Source: JBAYVY01 sp041674345 | GTDB lineage: Bacteria > Planctomycetota > Phycisphaerae > Phycisphaerales > Zrk34 | Assembly (NCBI GenBank): GCA_041674345.1 | Contig: JBAYVY010000186.1 | Coordinates: 1-7,208 of the forward strand | Direction of reading: 5' to 3' | Length of the DNA: 7,208 nucleotides | Shown: piece after piece, positions 1 through 5,718 of the stretch | How positions within the stretch are numbered: position 1 is the stretch's first letter | Layout: each line of letters opens with the position of its first letter | The notes under the pieces: generated by a model | Told to the model about the DNA's origin: nothing | The model's database searches: none | What the model saw: the letters and a program-made list of their open reading frames with translations, nothing else | Translations under genes and position numbers: made by a program

Positions 1-2
1 AC

Positions 3-836
3 GCGCGGATGGTGAACGCGGAAACCGAACGGGTGGTGACGGGGAAGTTGCGGGAAGTGGCGGAGCGTTCGCCGTGGAAGGCGATCGCGGTGAGCGAGGA
101 TTACGCGGATCGGGCGAGCGAGGATTTGGGACTGGCGCGGGAGCGGCTGGTGGCGATCCCGCCGGGCGTGCCGACGCGCGTGACGATGAGGCGGGACGAA
201 GCGGAGCGATACTTGCGGGAGAAACTGAATCTGCCGGCGGACATGGCGGTGGTGACGTATCTGGGAAGGCAGGACACGGAAAAGGGCATCGACCTGTTGC
301 TGTATGCGATGAACATCTTGCGGCGGGAAGGCGTGAAGGTGCAACTGGTGATCGCGGGGCCGACGCTGTTCGGTCGGGCGTATCGGCGGGTGATGCGGCA
401 GATCGCCACGGACCTGCGACTGGGTGTGCCGTGGCTGGAGCAGGTGGACGAGCGATTGCGGGAGGCGTTGTTCGCCGGGAGCCGGTGCGTGGTGTATCCG
501 TCGATACATCGGGAACCGTTCGGCATGGTGCCGGTGGAGGCGGGCGCGTTCGGCACGCCGTCGGTCGTGCCGAACTTCGGCGGCGTGGGGCAGGCGATCG
601 AAGTCCAGGGCCGGCGGTGCGGTTTGCGTTTTCAGGCGTTCGACAGCGGCGATCTGGCGAAGCAGATTCGCCGATTGATCGAAGACGAAGCGTTGTGGAA
701 GGAATTATCCGCCAACGGCCCGATCGTGGCGGAATATCATTCCGTGGCGAACATGGCCGACCGGGTGCTGAAACATATGGGGATCGCCACGGAACAGACC
801 GGGAAGTTGCAGCCCCTCGCGGCAAATAGTCGATAA
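3..836 (+). CDS. Glycosyltransferase, GT4-type (GT-B fold), 5' end outside window
   Basis: This is the C-terminal, nucleotide-sugar-binding half of a family 4 glycosyltransferase, which transfers a sugar from an activated donor to a glycan, lipid or small acceptor in the cytoplasm. Numbering from the Met codon at 9, a PPGV turn lies at 51-54, and G86-R87 with K92-G93 match the donor-phosphate Arg/Lys pair of this fold. The EX7E motif is E169-P-F-G-M-V-P-V-E177, followed by a small-residue Gly-rich stretch (GTPSVVPNFGGVGQAI region, about 182-197). The frame stays open to the window edge and the N-terminal Rossmann domain is missing, so the Met at 9 is very likely internal; whole enzymes usually have about 350-420 residues. 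The stop is TAA at 834-836, 9 bases before the next gene, so the two are probably co-transcribed. Donor and acceptor cannot be told. The family call is firm; the specificity is unknown. Confidence 0.9.
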   Translation, partial: ARMVNAETERVVTGKLREVAERSPWKAIAVSEDYADRASEDLGLARERLVAIPPGVPTRVTMRRDEAERYLREKLNLPADMAVVTYLGRQDTEKGIDLLLYAMNILRREGVKVQLVIAGPTLFGRAYRRVMRQIATDLRLGVPWLEQVDERLREALFAGSRCVVYPSIHREPFGMVPVEAGAFGTPSVVPNFGGVGQAIEVQGRRCGLRFQAFDSGDLAKQIRRLIEDEALWKELSANGPIVAEYHSVANMADRVLKHMGIATEQTGKLQPLAANSR

Positions 837-845
837 AATATCAAC

Positions 846-1367
846 ATGCGCACCGCATTGAAAAAACTGGATCACGCGATCGAACGCATGGACCTGGGCG
901 GATGGCTGATGCTGCTGGCGGGCGCCCTGCTGATCGCGCTGGCGGTGCTGACTCCCGCGGCGCTGGACGTGCGGCGGCTGAAGTACCAGCAGCAGGTCAT
1001 GCAGGAACATCTGACGACGCTGACGACGGAAAACGACAACTACATCCAGTTGATCGGCGCGGTGAAATCGAACGACGCCCCGCTGCTTCAACGATTGGCG
1101 TGGAACGAACTGCATTTGAAGCCGGCGGGTTCGCAGCCGGTCGATGGGGTGTTGCCGTCTGAGCCGGGCGCGACGACGCTGTATCAGCAGTGGGTGGTTC
1201 CGCCGGAGCCGGACTTGACGCCGGTGGATCGCGCGTTCGCCGCATCGCACAACACGCAACTGGTGCGACTGATGACCGGCCCGAAGCGCCCGATGATGAT
1301 GATCGCCGGGGCGGTGCTGATCGGCATGGGGCTGATTACATCGCTGCGCGAGCCGGAAAAGGCGTGA
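846..1367 (+). CDS. Two-pass membrane protein with extracytoplasmic coiled coil, FtsL/DivIC-like
   Basis: A 173-residue protein that I cannot assign to a named family with certainty. A short N-terminus rich in Lys/Arg precedes a membrane helix at about 18-40. A coiled coil follows at 45-73, with core positions L45, Q49, M52, L56, L59, N63, Y66, I70 and V73 spaced 4,3,4,3 throughout. Next comes 'RLAWNELHLKPAGSQPV' (83-99), which resembles the segment after the coiled coil in FtsL/FtsB/DivIC division proteins (AR..L.L..PGE..V). Unlike those proteins it has a Pro-rich loop (about 103-127), a second membrane helix at 150-167 and a short charged tail, so both ends are probably cytoplasmic. No Shine-Dalgarno sequence is evident before ATG 846. 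The 9-base spacing to the glycosyltransferase suggests one transcript. The division link is an inference; it could equally be an unrelated membrane scaffold. Confidence 0.75.
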   Translation: MRTALKKLDHAIERMDLGGWLMLLAGALLIALAVLTPAALDVRRLKYQQQVMQEHLTTLTTENDNYIQLIGAVKSNDAPLLQRLAWNELHLKPAGSQPVDGVLPSEPGATTLYQQWVVPPEPDLTPVDRAFAASHNTQLVRLMTGPKRPMMMIAGAVLIGMGLITSLREPEKA

Positions 1368-1400
1368 TCGCCCGTCCACATCCGCTGTCGCGGGGGGCAT

Positions 1401-1442
1401 TTGACGACACGATTTTGTTCAAGCGGTCAAGCATTGACGACC
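1401..1442 (+). repeat. Direct repeat TTGACGAC and partial palindrome upstream of the cysteine-cluster gene
   Basis: TTGACGAC occurs at 1401-1408 and again at 1434-1441, 33 bases apart, about three turns of the helix. The second copy is also one arm of an imperfect palindrome: CGGTCAA (1424-1430), loop GCA, TTGAC (1434-1438), then GA and CCG. It lies in the 114-base gap (1368-1481) between two genes and could be a regulator site or a promoter element. No convincing -35/-10 pair with normal spacing could be fitted, so the role is a guess. Confidence 0.3.
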
Positions 1443-1472
1443 GATAAAACCATCAACTCGTTTTTTTGTCGT

Positions 1473-1477
1473 GAGGG
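1473..1477 (+). promoter_or_regulatory. Ribosome-binding site that sets the start at 1482
   Basis: GAGGG lies about 5 bases before ATG 1482. The frame is open back to a TTG at 1401, but the extra 27 residues (FCSSGQALTT...) do not look like the family, and only the ATG has a good ribosome-binding site. Confidence 0.6.
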
Positions 1478-1481
1478 TCGC

Positions 1482-1961
1482 ATGGCACGTCAGATCGGAG
1501 GGGATGATGCCCCCCGTCATTGCGGCGAATGCCAGGCATGTTGCCAATGTCTGGCGATCGCCGAACTGAACAAACCCGTGTTTACGGCCTGTCCGCACCA
1601 GTGTGCGGCGGGTTGCGGCATTTACGCCGGGCGGCCGAGTTCGTGCCGGAGTTTTCGGTGTTTGTGGCTGATGGGTTATTTGTCACCGGAGGATCGGCCG
1701 GACCTGCTGGGGGTGATTTTCGTCACCACAGCACACCCGGAACTCGGCAACATTCCGATGCTGATCGAGTTGAAACCGGGCGCGATGCGGCGGGGGCCTG
1801 TTCAGGCGGCGATCGGCCGGATGCGACAAAACCGGGCGGTGGTGGTGATGACGGGCCAGACCAAACACGTACTGCGGCAGTTGCGTCCGCCGCGAACGAG
1901 CCGGCGGGCGCAGTTGGCGCGGATGGCGGCGGGGCTGGAAACGACGAGCGTGCCGGGGTAG
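1482..1961 (+). CDS. YkgJ-type cysteine-cluster protein (zinc/iron-chelating domain, PF03692)
   Basis: A 159-residue soluble protein with ten cysteines, all in the first 60 residues. The pattern is C14-x2-C17-x2-C20-C21-x-C23, then C37-x3-C41-x3-C45-x9-C55-x4-C60. The GCGIYAGRPSSCRSFRC block followed by W62 is diagnostic of the YkgJ/UPF0153 domain, thought from its cysteines to bind zinc, iron or an Fe-S cluster. Its biochemical role is unknown in most bacteria. The remainder (63-159) has no cysteine, is predicted alpha/beta, and ends in an Arg-rich helix (about 130-152). There is no signal peptide, so it should be cytoplasmic, although an association with the membrane is possible. It stands 114 bases from the gene before and is convergent with the pilus-like operon, so it may have its own promoter. 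The family call is firm; the function is open. Confidence 0.9.
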   Translation: MARQIGGDDAPRHCGECQACCQCLAIAELNKPVFTACPHQCAAGCGIYAGRPSSCRSFRCLWLMGYLSPEDRPDLLGVIFVTTAHPELGNIPMLIELKPGAMRRGPVQAAIGRMRQNRAVVVMTGQTKHVLRQLRPPRTSRRAQLARMAAGLETTSVPG

Positions 1962-1988
1962 CGCCGCTTGCGTCGAGCAACATCGTTG

Positions 1989-2027
1989 AAAAACCCGGAC
2001 CTTCGTCCCCGAAGGACTGGGGTCCGG
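1989..2027 (-). terminator. Intrinsic terminator of the pilus-like operon
   Basis: CCGGACC (1995-2001) and GGTCCGG (2021-2027) are perfect inverted arms. The interior can form a smaller hairpin, CCTTC (2000-2004) with GAAGG (2011-2015), partly in competition with the outer stem. On the - strand the stem is followed by a T5 run (A5 at 1989-1993 on the + strand), 38 bases after the stop codon of the third operon gene. On the + strand no T run follows, so it would be weaker for the cysteine-cluster gene. Confidence 0.7.
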
Positions 2028-2065
2028 CTTGCGGGAGCAATTGGAGCTTGTTCACGCCATCCGCG

Positions 2066-4084
2066 CTACCGGCGCGGAGCGGGGTTGAAGTCCGGCGGCG
2101 GGAAGTTGTTTCCGGGACCGGAACCTGGGGCGGGGGTTCTGACGTTGGGCGCGGGGGATCGGCCGGCGCGTTCGGCGCGTTCGCGTTCCTGCTGTTCCTT
2201 GTGGGCCCTCATGCGGTCCAGGTCGGTGGCCTGGGCGGCCAGGGCGTCGGGGGCGATGCGTTTGAGGAGTGTTTCGCGGAGTTGTTTGTCGGCCAGTTCG
2301 GCGCGGCTGGTCAGTTCGCCATCGGTGGCGACCAGAACGCGGAGGGTTTGCTGCGAGATGTTGAGGGAGGGGACAAGGACTTTGTAAGTGAAATCGGTAT
2401 CGACGAGAACGGCTCCGGTGAAGAAGTCGATGACCGGCTGGAGGGCGGGCGCGGGTTGGGGGTTGTTGGGATCGACGCGCGGAGGCGAGAGAGGGGCATA
2501 TTGATCGGTGGGTTTTCCGATGGGATCGCCGATGGCGACGTTGTATTCATATTTGCGCCACAGGCCGTCGTAGAACTTCCAGATTTCGATGCGGGCGGCG
2601 CGTGTGGCGGCGTTGCCTGCCGTGACGAAGAAGTAGTTGTCCTGGATGGTGGTCAGGGGTTCGGACCAGTCGGACCAATCGCTGCTGAGGGTGAACTGAT
2701 CGGCGATTTTTTTCTGGGAATCGGGCACGCCGGACTGATGGAAGAGCGGATTGGAGAAGACCAGACGGATGCGGTAGGCGTAGGTTTTGCCGGGCAAGAC
2801 GGAGAAGTCGTTGGCCCAGCATTCGACTTTGTCCTGCGTGAGGAGTGAGCCGGTCAGGGTGGCGTAATCGGCGGGCGGGGTTTCCATGCCGGGCATACCG
2901 CCGGGCGCCATGCCGGGGGCGGGGAATCCGGGGCCGCCCGGAAACTCACCGGGGAATCCGGGGCCGCCGGGCGCGGACGGCGCGGCGCCGCCCGCGGCCT
3001 GAATCTGCTGAGTCAGACGGGCGATGTTCTGCTGGATGGTGGCGATCTGGCGATCGAGGAACTGGATTTGCGCGGGAACAGTGGCGGCGGCGCGGCGTTT
3101 TTGGAGGTTGGCCAGCCGGGTATTGGACAGGGTGATCTGGCGTTGAAGATCGGCGAGATTGGCGGAACCGGCGGGAGCGGCGTCGGCGGCGGGTTCGAGC
3201 AGTTCCGGCGGGGCCCATGCGGTGTTGCGCAGCGCGTAAAAGGTCGGCTGGACCAGTTGGGATTGGTTGAGCTTGGCGGCTTCCACGATGGACTTGGCGC
3301 TCTGGATGGTGACCTGGTCGAGGTTGTTGGCGCGGGCGGTGAATCGACCGACCATCGGGGCAACCAGTTGCGGCTGGGACCAGGAGCCGTCCGGCTGGAG
3401 CATCCGGCGTTCGACCTGCACATCGACCAGCGTGAGCATGTCGCTCCACCAGCTCGGAAGGATGGGCTGCGTACCGCCTTCCGCGGGTTTTTGCAATTGC
3501 TCCATCAGCTTGGCCATGTCCAATCGCGCGGCGACCGTGACCCAGCGGACATCGAAGGGCGCCTGGGAACCAAAGGCCTGGAGGATTTCCGCGGGATTGG
3601 CGGCGGGATCGAGCGTCCCCAGATCGCTGCGAACGACAAGGGAAGTGGGAACGGGAATGACGGGAATGGCGAAAGGTGGATTGGAGTTGTCGGTGAGAGG
3701 ATTGGTGCCGGTTTCGCCGCTGAGGGACACGCCGTTACCGCTGATGATGGCCGTGGCCAGTTGATCGGCGGGGGGCTGGTTATTGGGGCCGGCGGGCGTG
3801 AGGGAGGTGGTAAGGGACTTGTTGAAGATGCCGACGTAGTCGGGGCTTTTCCAGTTTTTCAGGACGGCGGGAGCCGGTCCGTTGAGTTTGTTTTCCAGTT
3901 GATGCGCCTGCTGGGCAATGGCTTCGTCGATTTGGGCGGGCGGCGTGGGCTGGCCGTTGAGTTCCACGGCGAAACGGCTGGAGATGTAGTAGGCCCAGAC
4001 GATGTAGAGGAGGAAGATGACGCCTACGAGCAGGACGAACTTTTCGGCGTGCTTTTCGGCGACATTGATGTTTTTGAATTTCAT
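2066..4084 (-). CDS. Large single-pass envelope protein in a PilM-type operon, function unknown
   Basis: A 672-residue protein, probably periplasmic and anchored by one N-terminal helix (about 16-35, after a short charged start). A predicted alpha/beta stretch at 176-228 (FDVRWVTVAARLDM...LTLVDVQVERR) has the strand-helix-strand look of PilN/PilO ferredoxin-like domains. A helical coiled-coil segment rich in Gln and Leu spans 308-363. A Gly/Pro/Phe/Met-rich linker (368-400) is followed by a beta-rich segment at 425-486 resembling fibronectin type III (PGKTYAYRIRLVFSNP, then WSDWSEP at 470-476). The C-terminus has a highly charged helix (about 595-642) and a Pro-rich tail. It follows the PilO-like gene by 83 bases and is the last operon gene before the terminator. 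Its position matches PilP in pilMNOP clusters, but it has no lipobox and is far larger, so no function is assigned. Confidence 0.85.
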   Translation of the reverse strand: MKFKNINVAEKHAEKFVLLVGVIFLLYIVWAYYISSRFAVELNGQPTPPAQIDEAIAQQAHQLENKLNGPAPAVLKNWKSPDYVGIFNKSLTTSLTPAGPNNQPPADQLATAIISGNGVSLSGETGTNPLTDNSNPPFAIPVIPVPTSLVVRSDLGTLDPAANPAEILQAFGSQAPFDVRWVTVAARLDMAKLMEQLQKPAEGGTQPILPSWWSDMLTLVDVQVERRMLQPDGSWSQPQLVAPMVGRFTARANNLDQVTIQSAKSIVEAAKLNQSQLVQPTFYALRNTAWAPPELLEPAADAAPAGSANLADLQRQITLSNTRLANLQKRRAAATVPAQIQFLDRQIATIQQNIARLTQQIQAAGGAAPSAPGGPGFPGEFPGGPGFPAPGMAPGGMPGMETPPADYATLTGSLLTQDKVECWANDFSVLPGKTYAYRIRLVFSNPLFHQSGVPDSQKKIADQFTLSSDWSDWSEPLTTIQDNYFFVTAGNAATRAARIEIWKFYDGLWRKYEYNVAIGDPIGKPTDQYAPLSPPRVDPNNPQPAPALQPVIDFFTGAVLVDTDFTYKVLVPSLNISQQTLRVLVATDGELTSRAELADKQLRETLLKRIAPDALAAQATDLDRMRAHKEQQERERAERAGRSPAPNVRTPAPGSGPGNNFPPPDFNPAPRR
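2921..2968 (-). repeat. In-frame 30-base repeat encoding the Gly-Phe-Pro linker
   Basis: An 18-base unit (GGGGAATCCGGGGCCGCC on the + strand) occurs at 2921-2938 and 2951-2968, a period of 30 bases or ten codons. It encodes two copies of GGPGFP within residues 373-388 of the 672-residue protein. Confidence 0.85.
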
Positions 4085-4088
4085 GGAA

Positions 4089-4096
4089 CGGACTCC
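4089..4096 (-). promoter_or_regulatory. Ribosome-binding site of the third operon gene
   Basis: On the - strand GGAGTCCG lies before ATG 4084, with 8 bases between GGAG (4093-4096) and the start codon. The same octamer at the same distance precedes the PilO-like gene, which supports both starts. Confidence 0.65.
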
Positions 4097-4167
4097 GGGT
4101 CGGTCGCGTGTCGTTGCGTGAAGAAGCGGGCGGAACTACTGGAGCGGGATGCGAGAAACGGGGATCA

Positions 4168-5718
4168 TCATTGCGGGTAAGCCGGGGGAGCGCCGGGGAA
4201 GCCGCCGCCGGGGCCCATTCCGGGATCGCCGGGGAAGCCGCCGCCGGGATGGGGCGTACCGCCGGGGCCTTGGGTTCCCGTGCCGGCGGGTTTGAAATCG
4301 GGATCGCGGGTGGGCATCCCCAGTTCCCAGCGGATGACATCGGGCATGAGGCCCAGATCGTAGGCCTTGAGGTCCTTGAGGTATTTGACCTGATCTTCGC
4401 GGGATTTGTTGGCGAAATCCGGGGCGTTGGGATTGGCGAGTTTGTATTCATCGATCGCGCCGTCGTCGGTCTGCCCGGCGGTCCATCGGCGGAGCCAGAT
4501 CGTTTCGACGGTGAGGTCGAGTTGAACGACATCGACGTTATCGCCGAAAACGTAGCCGCCCCTGGTCATCAGCTCCAGTTGATCGACGGGCGAGATTTTG
4601 TCGATGATCGGCGTCATGAAGTTGGTCTGGCCGATGGCGTTGAGCAGTTCAGGGATTCGGCGGGCGTCGATCAGAACGCTGAGCGTGGCCATGCGAACGT
4701 CGTAAAGGGGATTGGACCGGCGTCCGGTGGGGCTGACCATGAAATTGTCGGACAGTCGCTGGTTGATGTCTTCGATTGCGGGGGGATTGGCGTCGCCGGT
4801 CGTCCGGGCCGGCGCCCCGATGTAGCCGGGTTTGACGGTCATGGCCAGGAGGCGTTTGACCGGGGCCTGCATGACGCTGCCGCGTGCGTCGAGATGATTG
4901 GCCAGGGCGACGGCATAAAGCAAATCCTGCTGAATCCACAGTTGCATCTGCGATTCCCAGAGCAGGGGCATGTCGGGGCGCTCGGACATGCCGGCCAGTT
5001 TGGTGAGTTGGAAACCGGAGGAGATGTTGGCGCCGGCGGCGGCGACAAACTGGGGCGGGTCCATATAGATGCCGATGAAACGGGCGCGACCGAGAAGCAA
5101 ATCGCGCTGCGCCTCGGCCTGCTGTCGGATGAGGCCGGGGTCGGTGGCGGCGCTCGCGACGGCCCCGGGATAGGTGGCGACGAAGTTTTGTTTGACCTCT
5201 TCAAGGCGTCGGGTGATTTCGGCGGCGGTGGGAGGCGTACCGGCTTTGAGGGCGGGCTGGCGATACATCGTCATCAGCGCGTCCTGATAGACGCGCGTGG
5301 CGCGGAAGATCAACGAGTCGGGCGGATTGGTCACACCGAACAGCCCCTCGATCATCGGTTTGTGCGGGTTGGTCGCGTTGGGACCGAACTGATTGAACGC
5401 CACGGCGTCCTTATACAGTTGGTCGTAGCTGTTGTTCATCCTTCGGAAGATGCGTTCCAGTTCCCTGACCGCGTTGGCATTGACGGTGATGTTCACCTGC
5501 TTGGGCGGGGAATTGGGGTCTTGGGAAGGGATGTTGACATTTCGGCGGATGGCGCTGTTGATTTTGTTCAACTGCTGGGGCCGGTCGTCCAGTTCCTTCT
5601 GAAACGCCGCGCCGGCCAAGCCGGTGGGCCACAGCAGTGACAACATGGCGATGACCATGACCACCAGACAGGCGACGATCACGACGTTGCTTTTCATCCA
5701 GGTGAGCACATTGCTCAT
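4168..5718 (-). CDS. PilO-like inner-membrane protein with Gly/Pro-rich tail
   Basis: A 516-residue bitopic protein. It has a short N-terminus, a membrane helix at about 12-33, then a long, mainly helical periplasmic part. Residues 252-274 form a striking helix with W254, Q257, W261, Q264 and D265. Residues 338-410 (YDVRMATLSVLIDARRIPEL...VVQLDLTVETIWLRRW) give a strand-helix-strand-strand pattern like the C-terminal ferredoxin-like domain of PilO, the partner of PilN that bridges the inner-membrane ring to PilP. The tail (478-516) is Gly/Pro-rich with two GGGFPG units. At 516 residues it is more than twice the size of classical PilO (about 200). The start ATG overlaps the stop of the PilM-like gene (ATGA), implying translational coupling, and a GGAG lies 8 bases upstream. 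The PilO assignment rests on gene order and fold pattern, not on clear sequence identity. Confidence 0.85.
   Translation of the reverse strand: MSNVLTWMKSNVVIVACLVVMVIAMLSLLWPTGLAGAAFQKELDDRPQQLNKINSAIRRNVNIPSQDPNSPPKQVNITVNANAVRELERIFRRMNNSYDQLYKDAVAFNQFGPNATNPHKPMIEGLFGVTNPPDSLIFRATRVYQDALMTMYRQPALKAGTPPTAAEITRRLEEVKQNFVATYPGAVASAATDPGLIRQQAEAQRDLLLGRARFIGIYMDPPQFVAAAGANISSGFQLTKLAGMSERPDMPLLWESQMQLWIQQDLLYAVALANHLDARGSVMQAPVKRLLAMTVKPGYIGAPARTTGDANPPAIEDINQRLSDNFMVSPTGRRSNPLYDVRMATLSVLIDARRIPELLNAIGQTNFMTPIIDKISPVDQLELMTRGGYVFGDNVDVVQLDLTVETIWLRRWTAGQTDDGAIDEYKLANPNAPDFANKSREDQVKYLKDLKAYDLGLMPDVIRWELGMPTRDPDFKPAGTGTQGPGGTPHPGGGFPGDPGMGPGGGFPGAPPAYPQ
4191..4248 (-). repeat. In-frame 36-base repeat encoding the Gly-rich tail
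   Basis: An identical 22-base unit occurs at 4191-4212 and 4227-4248, a period of 36 bases or twelve codons. It encodes two PGGGFPG blocks (residues 491-509) at the end of the PilO-like protein. Confidence 0.85.

Noticed and set aside
705..1400. - strand open frame of 231 codons opposite the two-pass membrane protein
   Set aside because: The product is very rich in Arg, His and Gln, typical of an antisense frame, and has no domain or ribosome-binding site.
1401..1481. N-terminal extension of the cysteine-cluster protein from TTG 1401
   Set aside because: ATG 1482 has a GAGGG site at good spacing, and the family normally begins shortly before the first CxxCxxCC cluster.
2061..2077. Hairpin CCGCGC/GCGCGG over the stop codon of the 672-residue gene
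   Set aside because: It is a short stem in G+C-rich sequence with no T run. The hairpin at 1995-2027 is a much better terminator.
1520..2848. Long + strand open frame of 442 codons
   Set aside because: It crosses the cysteine-cluster gene in another frame, the terminator and the antisense of the 672-residue gene. Its product is a Gly/Val/Asp-rich shadow with no recognisable domain.
3068..5640. Long + strand open frames opposite the operon (3068-4180 and 4108-5640)
   Set aside because: They are antisense shadows of high-G+C genes. The - strand products have membrane helices, PilN/PilO-like patterns and ribosome-binding sites, whereas these are compositionally odd and without domains.
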